From DASQFI01 sp035633215 (GTDB taxonomy: Bacteria > Acidobacteriota > Vicinamibacteria > Vicinamibacterales > SCN-69-37), in contig DASQFI010000039.1 of assembly GCA_035633215.1 (NCBI GenBank), forward strand, positions 496,001 through 560,000: a stretch of 64,000 bases of DNA, written 5' to 3'. The notes beneath the pieces were generated by a model. It did not search any database and had not been told where the DNA came from. It saw nothing but the letters and a program-made list of their open reading frames with translations. A program made the translations under genes and the position numbers. Positions 7,963 through 15,677 of the stretch are shown here, piece by piece. The number at the start of each line of letters is the position of its first letter. The stretch's first letter is position 1.

Positions 7963-10942
7963 CGCTCTCGGGGGCGTATTCCTTGCGGCAGACCAGCGCG
8001 TACCGGCACCACTGGCACTCGCCCGGCCGCAGCGGCCGGGGCGGAAACTCTCCGGCCTCGATCCGTTCGACGATCGACGCGAACTCGGACGCGCGCGCGT
8101 CCACCGCCATGTCGGCCGGCTGCGACGACGATCCGAGCGGCCCTTCGAGCTTCTTGTCGTCGCCGAACGCGAGGTACATCGCGGACTTCACTGCATGCTG
8201 CCGCCCGTCCCGGGCCCCGAGCACCGCGCGGACGCAATGCGCGTACACGCCAATCTGCACCGAGGTGGCGACGTCGGGCAGCTTGCCCAGCTTGTAGTCG
8301 ATGACGCGGACGGTGCCGTCATCGAACACGTCCACGCGGTCCGCCTTGCCACGAACCTCGATCGTCTTTTGCTTGAGGCCGAGGAGCTGCGGAAACGTGA
8401 ATGGCCCGCGCAGATCGAATTCAAGCAGGCGGTCGACCACGCGGCCGCCGGCGTCAGACTCCAGCTCGAACACGCGCTCGGCAAGGCCGCGGGCCACGAT
8501 CGATCCAAGGAGCCGCGTCTCCTCGAGCGCCCGATCCGGCTCGGGCAGACGTGACAAGGCCTGCCGCGTCAGCGACGCGAAGAGCGCAATCGCCTCAGGC
8601 AGCGACGAGGGGGTGATCGTGCCGCGGCCCTGCTCTTGCCACGTTCGATAGAAACGCTCGAACAGCTCGTGCACGAGCGTGCCGCGCTCGAGCGGTGTGA
8701 GGCCGGACGTCTCCTCACGCTCCTCCGGCAGGCCGAGCACGGTCTCGGAGAAGTACTTGAACGGACAATCGACGTACCGGTCGACACGGCTGACGCGGTA
8801 CGGGCGGGGTTCGAGCGCGGCGACGAACCCGCGATACCGGCGGTCGTCGGCCGCCGGTCGCCGGCGCCGAAGCGCGAGCCAATCACGGGGTCCGGCGGGA
8901 AGATCGTCCGGCGCGGCGTCGAGCGCCAGGATTTCGTCCGCGAAGATGGCGGCGCGCGGTCCGTCCGCGGCCTCGATGTTGCTGAAGACGACGTCCGCCG
9001 CCGCTTCTCGAGCCGCCTCGACGAGCGGCGACCGCGCCACGATCGCGTCGCCGTCGAGCTGAAACGCGTGGAGCGTCGTCGTGCGCGTCGAGAGACCGAG
9101 GAGATCTCGAAACGCAGCCTGCTGCGCGCGCATGTGGTCGAGCTCCTGCGCCCAGCCGAGCGCCTTCAACAGGCCGCTCGTGTAGAAAATGCTGCGCGCC
9201 GGCCGCTCGGGCCAGTCGGTTTCCACCAGACCCACCAGGTGCACGTGATCGAACTGACCGAAGCGGGCGGCCACGGCGTCCACCAGATGCACGCCCCGCC
9301 GTCCGCGGCGCGGCGCGAACGTGTGGGATTCGATCTGATGGTGAATCAACGCCGTGAGATCGTCGTGCGGCCGGGCCTGATCGTCGTGCCGCCGAAACGC
9401 GCGGGACACATCGTCGAGCGCGCTCAGCACGGCCGCGCGGGCGCGGACCTGACGATCGCTCGCGAGGTCGTCGGCCGGCATCTGGCGTTCGTGGCGACGG
9501 AGAAAACTGGAGACGGACAGGACCTGCTCGGACGCCGTCTGGCCGCGCCGGTAGGCCATGAGCTCGTCCCGCAGGCGGGCCGCCACGCGTGCCGCTCGAC
9601 GGGCGCGGTCGGGATCGAAACCCAGCCGGCCACGCCGTTGCGCGATCAGGCCGTCAATCTCCCCGACGTATGTGTCCGCTTCGTCAATCGAACGCCGCTC
9701 GGCCAGCGCGAGGTCGAGCCCCGCGACGTCCTCGCTCGTGACGACATCTTCGCCGGGGGCGTCGCGGAACTGCACGAGCCGGGACCGGAGGAGCGCCGAC
9801 ATGGCCTCGCGCGTCCCGCCAGTCCGCGCCACGGCGAGCACGAGATCCAGGAGCGCCGCATACGGTTCGGACGCGAGCGGCAACGCATCGAACGCCTGAT
9901 AGGGGATCGCGGCGTCGCCGAGCACGTGCTCCGCGAGGTAGAGATAGGGCAGCGGCCGATGGAACACGATGGCGGTCGGCTCGTGCAACGGGGAGGCGAG
10001 CGCGCTGGCGCGCGCACGAATCGCGCGCGCCACGTCGCGCAGCTCCTCTTCGCGGTCCCGGCTGACGAAACAGGCCGCTTCACCCGCCGGACCGGGCGGC
10101 GTGAGCAGGATCGATCGCTCGCGTCCGGCGTCGGAACGCGTTTCGGTGAGACCCGGCAGCTCGCGTTCCGCCCGCTCGCGAAAGCCGGCGTCGTGCGTTT
10201 CGTCCGTGACGACGACGTCGATGGCGCCGAGCGTCCGAAGCCGCCCGAGAAGATCGAAATCGGCCGGCCAGAGTCCCCGTGGATCGAGTGGCCGATCGCC
10301 CACGGCAATCACGACGTGATCGAACGGCAATCCTGGCTGGGTCTCGATGAGCCGCCGCCGCAGCACGTGCTCGTCCGTCGAGCCACTGCCGGCCACGCCC
10401 CGTTCGTACCCGAGAAACGCGAATCCCAGGAAACATGTCTGGTGGATGAGTCCTTCGCTGCCGCGGTCCGTGCCTCGTTCAACGCGGAGCTGATCGAACA
10501 GCGACCGCGCAAACCGCCGAACGGAGCGTTGCCGGCGCCTCAACTCGTCGTAGAGATCGAGCATCGCCGCGACCAGGCCAGGCCGGAGGTGGAACGGCGA
10601 TCCGTTCATCCGCTGCCGCCGGGCGGCGGCGCGGGCCGCGCGCGCGAGGAGCAGTTCCCGTTCGGCGCGGCCGAGAAGCGGCGCCCCGCCCGGCAGGGCG
10701 ACGTGCAGCCGGGTCATCCACTCGTCGCGCGTCAGGAAGTCCGGCAGGACGATCGCGCGCCGGCTGCCGCGGACCGTCGCGGCCTCAATCGTCTGGCGCA
10801 GCAGCTCGGCCGACGCGTGCGTCGGCACGATGATCGCGCGACGCCGCGCCTCGAGCGGGCCGCCTGACAGCGAGAGATCGACGAGAGCCTGACGGAATCC
10901 TGCGAGCGTGGAACAACGGACGAGCGTGCGGCGTTGCATCAA
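7940..10942 (-). CDS. addB: AddB-like PD-(D/E)XK nuclease/inactivated-helicase subunit
   Basis: A 1000-residue partner of AddA. Its C-terminal third carries the RecB-family nuclease: an entry segment YRVSRVDRYVDCPFKYF, a helix GTLVHELFERFY, then GKADRVDVF and VIDYKLGKLPD with metal ligands. The terminal CQWCRYALVC together with the upstream CPFKYF Cys gives the four-Cys 4Fe-4S pattern typical of AddB. No intact Walker A is seen near the N-terminus, consistent with a non-motor subunit. It lies directly upstream of addA with overlapping ends, as in AddAB operons. It is somewhat shorter than the usual 1100-1200 residues, so 'AddB-like' is the safest name. Confidence 0.85.
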   Translation of the reverse strand: MMQRRTLVRCSTLAGFRQALVDLSLSGGPLEARRRAIIVPTHASAELLRQTIEAATVRGSRRAIVLPDFLTRDEWMTRLHVALPGGAPLLGRAERELLLARAARAAARRQRMNGSPFHLRPGLVAAMLDLYDELRRRQRSVRRFARSLFDQLRVERGTDRGSEGLIHQTCFLGFAFLGYERGVAGSGSTDEHVLRRRLIETQPGLPFDHVVIAVGDRPLDPRGLWPADFDLLGRLRTLGAIDVVVTDETHDAGFRERAERELPGLTETRSDAGRERSILLTPPGPAGEAACFVSRDREEELRDVARAIRARASALASPLHEPTAIVFHRPLPYLYLAEHVLGDAAIPYQAFDALPLASEPYAALLDLVLAVARTGGTREAMSALLRSRLVQFRDAPGEDVVTSEDVAGLDLALAERRSIDEADTYVGEIDGLIAQRRGRLGFDPDRARRAARVAARLRDELMAYRRGQTASEQVLSVSSFLRRHERQMPADDLASDRQVRARAAVLSALDDVSRAFRRHDDQARPHDDLTALIHHQIESHTFAPRRGRRGVHLVDAVAARFGQFDHVHLVGLVETDWPERPARSIFYTSGLLKALGWAQELDHMRAQQAAFRDLLGLSTRTTTLHAFQLDGDAIVARSPLVEAAREAAADVVFSNIEAADGPRAAIFADEILALDAAPDDLPAGPRDWLALRRRRPAADDRRYRGFVAALEPRPYRVSRVDRYVDCPFKYFSETVLGLPEEREETSGLTPLERGTLVHELFERFYRTWQEQGRGTITPSSLPEAIALFASLTRQALSRLPEPDRALEETRLLGSIVARGLAERVFELESDAGGRVVDRLLEFDLRGPFTFPQLLGLKQKTIEVRGKADRVDVFDDGTVRVIDYKLGKLPDVATSVQIGVYAHCVRAVLGARDGRQHAVKSAMYLAFGDDKKLEGPLGSSSQPADMAVDARASEFASIVERIEAGEFPPRPLRPGECQWCRYALVCRKEYAPESDEAAESL

Positions 10943-10950
10943 GAACTTGA

Positions 10951-11004
10951 GCCGCCTTCGCGCCGAAGGCGCTTCGGCGAGCCAGGCCGAAGCCTTGGCG
11001 GAGG
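10951..11004. repeat. GCCGAAGC/GCGAAGG-family palindromic element between genes
   Basis: A cluster of overlapping palindromic words (CCGCCTTCG, GCCGAAGGCGC, GCCGAAGCCTTGGCGG) fills the spacer between the exported helical protein gene and addB. Related words occur at 22946-22976, 36304-36427 and, in coding sequence, at 52851-52940. Confidence 0.7.
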
Positions 11005-11018
11005 CCTGCGTCTACTCA

Positions 11019-12392
11019 TCATTGATCGATCTTCGGCGGGAACAGCCGGCGTACGAGGCTCGCGCGCGCCTGATCGGCCAGCAGCACCGCGCCGGCGGCG
11101 GCCGACGACGCGTCACGCGCGTCGGCGAGGCTCTCGACGATGACCGCGCGCCGGCGGCGCTCGCACGCCTCGAGCGCCATATGAACCGAGCTCGACAACG
11201 TCGCGTGCACGTCGGCCAGGTCACCTGGCGGCGTCACACGCGCCAGGTCGGCCGCGTACGCCTTGAATCGTTCGTACGCGAGCGTCAGCCGCTCGAAAGG
11301 CGCCCCTCGCATCTCGCGAATCGCCTCGAGCGTGGGCCGCAGCCCGTCGAATCCCGACATCGCCGGCCGCACGCGACGCTCGTAGTCGAGCCGGCCGCGG
11401 CGGGCGTACGCGTAGTGGTCCAGCGCCAGGCGGTACGCCTTCGCCGCCTCGAGCTTGGCGTCGAGGCCGGCGATGAGCGCCGTGAGCTCGTTCGGGCGCA
11501 GCGAGCCGAGTTCCCGATCCCGGTCGACGGCCTGCCGCCGTGTTTCGGCCACCGCATCGACGTCGGCCTTTCCCAGCGCCGCGTCGGCCCGAGTGAGCAG
11601 CGCCGCGGCCAGCGTCGCATACGCCGCGTCAGCCGATTGTTCCATCGCGAGGCGTGTGGTCACCGTGGTGCTGAGGTCCGCGGCGCCCGGCGCGCCTTCG
11701 GTCGCGTTGGCGGCCACTCGCAGAATGGCCTGCCGCTCCGCACCCAGATCGGCGGCGCGCGCGGCCGCGAGCGCCATCGTCACCGACTCCCGCAGCGTCG
11801 GCAGGGGAAGGAGCGGCTCGAACTGGGCCGCGGCCGATCCGGCCACCAGGTCGAACGCGAAGCGCGACTCGCCGGCGGCCGCGCGCAGCTCCGCAATGAC
11901 CTCATCGAACATCCCCGCGAGCTTCTGAACGTCGTCTGCCCGATAGCTGTAGTGCTCCTGCGACCAGCTGAGCAGGCGGCGTTTGGCTTCCTCAGCCAGC
12001 GCGAGCCGGCGCTTGGGATCTTCGATCTTGGTGAGCTGCGCGACGGACCGCTCGACTTCGGCCGTCATGGCCGCATAGTCGGCTTCGCCGTTGGTGGCGG
12101 CGTAGCGGGCCGCGCGCATGGACTCCGCGTAGCGTGCCGTACGGGCGACGTCCACGGTCGCCACGGGCAGACTGACCAGCTGGAGTGCCGTTTTCGCGCC
12201 GCCGTCGCCGACGACGATGGTGAAGACCACTCGATCGCCGACAACGGCCGACTCGCCGAAGCTCGGCAGCGCCTCTCCATTCGTGAGAAAGACGCGAAAC
12301 ATCGACGCGGCGTCTATGGCTTGTCCCTGCGGCACCGCCGCGGTCAGCAAAATGACGGCGATGCCGACCGCCAGCGCTTGCCTCATCCTCAT
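11019..12392 (-). CDS. Exported alpha-helical protein of unknown function
   Basis: A 457-residue protein beginning with a clear Sec signal (MRMRQALAVGIAVILLTAA, cleavage near AVPQGQA). The start is placed at ATG 12392; the open frame extends further upstream, but that extension lacks protein character. The mature part begins with a short beta-rich section (GDRVVFTIVVGDGG) followed by about 380 residues of Ala/Leu/Arg-rich helices, suggesting a long helical bundle or coiled coil in the periplasm. No domain is recognised. It is upstream of addB-addA on the same strand, separated by a palindromic element, and diverges from the gene at 12625. Confidence 0.75.
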   Translation of the reverse strand: MRMRQALAVGIAVILLTAAVPQGQAIDAASMFRVFLTNGEALPSFGESAVVGDRVVFTIVVGDGGAKTALQLVSLPVATVDVARTARYAESMRAARYAATNGEADYAAMTAEVERSVAQLTKIEDPKRRLALAEEAKRRLLSWSQEHYSYRADDVQKLAGMFDEVIAELRAAAGESRFAFDLVAGSAAAQFEPLLPLPTLRESVTMALAAARAADLGAERQAILRVAANATEGAPGAADLSTTVTTRLAMEQSADAAYATLAAALLTRADAALGKADVDAVAETRRQAVDRDRELGSLRPNELTALIAGLDAKLEAAKAYRLALDHYAYARRGRLDYERRVRPAMSGFDGLRPTLEAIREMRGAPFERLTLAYERFKAYAADLARVTPPGDLADVHATLSSSVHMALEACERRRRAVIVESLADARDASSAAAGAVLLADQARASLVRRLFPPKIDQ

Positions 12393-12624
12393 TGACGATA
12401 TTTCCGCCCGTCCGGCGCGGCGGCGCGGCGGATGTGGAAAACCTGTTGAAGAGACGTGGAAGGACTGTTCACCGTCTGTCCCGTGAAATATTTTTTTCGT
12501 GCTCCGCCGCGCAAACTCGCGCGGTCGCCCGGTTTTGCAGCAGCTTCGTACCGCGTTTCGCTTGCGGCGCGGCAGCGCTTCATTAGAATCACGTTCGGAA
12601 CCGTTCGCTCCCCGCGCGGCGCCT

Positions 12625-12843
12625 GTGAATATCATTCGCTTTCACGAAACGATCAACGGCCGGCCCTATGTGATCGAAACACTCTCGGTCGGGGACCGAT
12701 GGCGCGCCCAACTCGCCCGAATCCCCGGCGGCACGACCGCGCTCATGCCCTTCTACGGATCGACACCCGACGAGGCCGCGCAACACCTGACCGAGTGGCT
12801 CACGCGGGCGGCCGTGCGAGCGGGACAGACCCGCAAGACCTGA
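12625..12843 (+). CDS. Small conserved-looking hypothetical protein
   Basis: A 72-residue protein starting at GTG 12625 (VNIIRFHETINGRPYVIETL). It has a beta-hairpin-like N-terminal half and an amphipathic C-terminal helix (TPDEAAQHLTEWLTRA). The frame is open further upstream, but that part is Arg-rich and unlike protein. The 230-nt spacer upstream, shared with the divergent exported protein, holds an AT-rich run (12484-12497) that could contain promoters. Function is unknown. Confidence 0.55.
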   Translation: MNIIRFHETINGRPYVIETLSVGDRWRAQLARIPGGTTALMPFYGSTPDEAAQHLTEWLTRAAVRAGQTRKT

Positions 12844-12894
12844 CCTCGGACCTCGCACTGTTGTCGCGCGTCGACGCGATATAGTACGCCCCTT

Positions 12895-13956
12895 ATGCGG
12901 ATCTTGCGTCATGTTCTCGGCTGGATCGTGCTGGTCTGGCTCGCGGCGCCCGCCGTTTCTTCCGCACCCATCGTTCAAGCGCAAGACTCCGCCGCCGGTC
13001 CGCTGCCCCGCGTCTATCTGTTCGCGACGGGCGGGACGATCTCCAACCGCAGCGGCGGCCGGCTGACGGTGGACGAAGTCATCAAGACGGTGCCGAATCT
13101 CGGTCAGCGCGTGCGTGCCGAAGGCGAGCAGTTCTCGAACGTCGCGAGCACGGCCCTCACCCTCGATCAGTGGCTCGAGCTGTCGCGTCGAATCACCGAC
13201 CGCTTCAAGAAAGACGCCGATCTGGCTGGCGTGGTCGTCACCACCGGCACCGACACGCTCGAGGAGCTGGCCTACTTCCTCCACCTGACCGTCCGGGACG
13301 AGCGGCCGGTCGTGGTCGTCGGGTCGATGCGCGATCCGAGCACGCTCGGGTACGAAGGGCCGGCGAACCTGGAGGACGGGTTCCGCGTCGCCGCCGATCC
13401 CGCGTCGCGCGGGATGGGTGCGCTCGTGGTCCTGAATGACGAGATCAACTCCGCGCGCGACGTGACAAAAACGGACGCGCACCTCCTCGACACGTTCAAC
13501 TCCCGCAGTTACGGCGTGCTCGGCCGGATCGTCGATCGCGTGATGTACGTGCGGAAACCCATCCGGCGGCACACGGCCCAGAGCGAGTTCGACATCAGCG
13601 CCGTGAAAACGCTGCCGCGCGTCGACGTGATCCTCACCTACCAGGGCGCGCCCGGCGATCTCATCAAGGCGGCCGTGGATGCCGGTGCGAAGGGCATCAT
13701 CGTCGCCGGCGCCGGCGCGGCGGCGCTCAGCGGCAGCCAGCGCGAGGGCACCGACTACGCGGTCGAAAAGAACGTGTTCGTGGTGGCCGTCACGCGAACC
13801 GGCAGCGGCAGCATCGCCGGCGGGCGGGGTAACCCGACCACGCGCCGGATTAGCGGCGACGACCTGCAGCCGGTGAAGGCGCGCATCCTCCTGATGCTGG
13901 CGCTCACGCGTACCGACACGCCGGAAGAGATTCAGAGGATATTCCGGGAGTACTAA
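12895..13956 (+). CDS. Exported type II-like L-asparaginase
   Basis: A 353-residue asparaginase/glutaminase-family protein hydrolysing L-asparagine to aspartate and ammonia. The N-terminal Sec signal spans residues 1-28, so it acts in the periplasm. Both active-site threonines are visible: FATGGTISN near residue 44 and VVTTGTDTLEEL near residue 120, the latter including the Thr-Asp pair. VGSMRDPSTLGYEGPANL and the late GAGAAALSG segment match the family. A possible -10 (TATAGT, 12880-12885) lies just upstream of the ATG, implying a very short leader. Hairpin 13957-13975 follows the stop. Confidence 0.93.
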   Translation: MRILRHVLGWIVLVWLAAPAVSSAPIVQAQDSAAGPLPRVYLFATGGTISNRSGGRLTVDEVIKTVPNLGQRVRAEGEQFSNVASTALTLDQWLELSRRITDRFKKDADLAGVVVTTGTDTLEELAYFLHLTVRDERPVVVVGSMRDPSTLGYEGPANLEDGFRVAADPASRGMGALVVLNDEINSARDVTKTDAHLLDTFNSRSYGVLGRIVDRVMYVRKPIRRHTAQSEFDISAVKTLPRVDVILTYQGAPGDLIKAAVDAGAKGIIVAGAGAAALSGSQREGTDYAVEKNVFVVAVTRTGSGSIAGGRGNPTTRRISGDDLQPVKARILLMLALTRTDTPEEIQRIFREY

Positions 13957-13975
13957 CAGGCTGCTTCGCAGCCTG
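13957..13975 (+). terminator. Hairpin after asparaginase gene
   Basis: CAGGCTGC-TTC-GCAGCCTG, an 8-bp perfect stem with a 3-nt loop beginning at the stop codon. There is no U-tract, so termination strength is uncertain. Confidence 0.6.
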
Positions 13976-14083
13976 AACTTCGAACTCAGAACTTTGAACT
14001 TCGAACTGCAGACCCGACGCTTCAGGAGCGAGTTCGAAGTTCTAAGTTCTAAGTTCTAAGTTCGAAGTTCGAAGTTCGAAGTT
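13976..14083. repeat. Opposed arrays of the 7-mer GAAGTTC
   Basis: About five imperfect GAACTTC-type words run left to right, then a ~25-nt centre, then seven GAAGTTC/TAAGTTC words in the reverse sense. Together they form a long imperfect inverted repeat between two convergent genes, bracketed on each side by a perfect hairpin. Confidence 0.85.
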
Positions 14084-14108
14084 CCGGTTGCGGTTCTTCA
14101 GCAACCGG
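14084..14108 (-). terminator. Hairpin after SRPBCC gene
   Basis: CCGGTTGC and GCAACCGG form an 8-bp stem around a 9-nt loop, abutting the stop of the minus-strand gene. It mirrors the hairpin on the other side of the heptamer arrays. Confidence 0.6.
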
Positions 14109-14540
14109 CTACACGTCCAGCCGATCGTCGTAGGGCACGGACTCGCCGTTCTCGAGGTATCGCCGCAGCACTCTCAGGTAGAGCGCCCAGCAGTGGCATG
14201 ACGTGCGGTAGTGGGCGTTGGCCTCCGGCCAGCCGACGTGACGGAACTGCACGCGCGTGACGTTGCCCCGGCTCTCGAGCCGCACGCCCACCCGGCTCCC
14301 GGTCCAGTCGGCGTCGGCCTTCGTCATCTCCAACTCGAACTCGACGTCGGGCACGCACGTCGTGACACGCGCCCGCCAGTCGTATTCCGGCCCGAAGATC
14401 AGCTCGTACTCCGCGCCTTCACGCGGCTGGCCGGCGGAGCGCAGCGTCCACCAGGCATCGAGGCCGCGCGGCGTCGTGAACATCTCGAACACCCGGGGTC
14501 GAGGGGCCTTGATCGGAAAGTCCTGAAGAATGTCGGGCAT
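14109..14540 (-). CDS. SRPBCC (START/AHSA1-like) domain protein
   Basis: A 143-residue protein with the AHSA1/polyketide-cyclase fold: an N-terminal strand (ILQDFPIKAPRPRVFEMFT), the PRGLDAWWT turn, a beta-sheet core and a C-terminal helix (HCWALYLRVLRRYLENGE). The fold forms a hydrophobic ligand pocket; no ligand can be named. ATG 14540 (MPDIL) is preferred over an upstream in-frame start because the fold begins there. It converges on the asparaginase gene. Confidence 0.8.
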   Translation of the reverse strand: MPDILQDFPIKAPRPRVFEMFTTPRGLDAWWTLRSAGQPREGAEYELIFGPEYDWRARVTTCVPDVEFELEMTKADADWTGSRVGVRLESRGNVTRVQFRHVGWPEANAHYRTSCHCWALYLRVLRRYLENGESVPYDDRLDV

Positions 14541-14652
14541 GGGAGCGAGGAGAGTAGCAGGCTTGAGGCTTGGGCCTTGCATGAGCCGTACTTATGCCAT
14601 CCATGATGACTATGAATTGGACTGATATCTCAGCGGTGATTACGATCGCCCC

Positions 14653-15192
14653 ATGCCGCCCACATTCAATCTCGAAGAAACCCGGCGCGTCCTGGAAGGC
14701 ACGCCGGCCGTGCTGCGCGCGGTCCTGGCGCCGCTCCCGCCGTACGTCCTCGACGCCAACGAAGGCGAGGGCACCTGGAACCCGATGCAGGTCGTCGCCC
14801 ATCTCGCGTGGGGCGAGCAGGACGACTGGATTCCGAGAATCCGCAAGACGCTCGAGCAGGGTGACGCCGAGCCGTACACGCCGTTCGATCGCGAAAAGGG
14901 ATTCGTCATCTATGGCGGATGGCCGTTGGATCGGCTGCTCGACGAGTTTGCCAGCCTCAGACAGGCGAGCCTGCAGGCGCTCGATTCGTTGTCGCTGCAG
15001 CCGTCAGACCTCAGGCGGCGGGGACGTCATCCCGAGCTCGGCCCGGTGACGATGGAACAACTGATCGCGACGTGGGTCACGAGCGACTGCGCGCATCTGG
15101 CGCAGATCGCCCGCATCCTCACGAAGCATCACGGACAGTTCGCAGGACCCTGGCGTCGGTACTTCAGCCTGCTCCGCGGCAGACCTCAGTGA
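14653..15192 (+). CDS. DinB/YfiT-like four-helix protein
   Basis: A 179-residue DinB-superfamily protein. The four-helix bundle carries His residues at the usual metal positions: VVAHLAWGEQDDW near residue 55 and DCAHLAQIARIL near residue 150. Members are often metal-binding, thiol-dependent transferases; no substrate can be read here. It is followed by a 150-nt spacer before the padR gene. Confidence 0.85.
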   Translation: MPPTFNLEETRRVLEGTPAVLRAVLAPLPPYVLDANEGEGTWNPMQVVAHLAWGEQDDWIPRIRKTLEQGDAEPYTPFDREKGFVIYGGWPLDRLLDEFASLRQASLQALDSLSLQPSDLRRRGRHPELGPVTMEQLIATWVTSDCAHLAQIARILTKHHGQFAGPWRRYFSLLRGRPQ

Positions 15193-15341
15193 TCGCCGCG
15201 CAGCTTCTGGCCGATCCGGCGCGAGGGCGAGACCTGTTCGGCAAGCAGCTTCACGAGCGCCGATGTCGCCGGCTTCCCGTCGTGCTCGTCCCCCCCTGCT
15301 AACCGGTCGCGCTCCCCACATCGTCTAAGGGGAAAGCCGAT

Positions 15342-15671
15342 ATGGCGCCTTTGCCGCTCGTTCAGGGCACGCTCGATCTGCTCGTGCTTCGAACGCTGAC
15401 CGACGGACCGAAGCACGGGTATGGCATGGCCACGCGGGTGCATGTGCTGACCGGCGGCGCGCTTGCCATTGAGGATGCCGCGCTGTACCAGGCGCTGCAT
15501 CGCCTCGATCGGCAAGGGCTCGTCGACGCCGAATGGCGTCCGTCCGAGAACAACCGCCGCGCCCGGTACTACACGCTCACGGCCGCCGGGCGGAGACGGC
15601 TACGCGAAGAAACGGCCAACTGGCGGCGATACGCGCGCGCCGTCGAAGCGGTGCTGCACGGCGGCAAGTAA
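15342..15671 (+). CDS. PadR family transcriptional regulator
   Basis: A 109-residue winged-helix regulator with the typical opening VQGTLDLLVLRTLTDGPKHGYGMA, here as VQGTLDLLVLRTL plus KHGYGMA, the wing segment EDAALYQALHRLDRQGLV and NNRRARYYTLTAAGRR. In Acidobacteriota such regulators lie next to ADOP permeases, and here the stop is 6 bp from the ADOP start, so they form an operon. It probably represses its own operon; the inducing ligand is unknown. Confidence 0.93.
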   Translation: MAPLPLVQGTLDLLVLRTLTDGPKHGYGMATRVHVLTGGALAIEDAALYQALHRLDRQGLVDAEWRPSENNRRARYYTLTAAGRRRLREETANWRRYARAVEAVLHGGK

Positions 15672-15677
15672 CTGGCG

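Noticed and set aside
12432..12450. DnaA-box-like TGTGGAAAA with AT-rich stretch as possible origin
   Set aside because: A single imperfect box, no cluster and no dnaA/dnaN nearby.
13976..14083. Heptamer array as a CRISPR or coding repeat
   Set aside because: No spacers, and stops occur in every frame.
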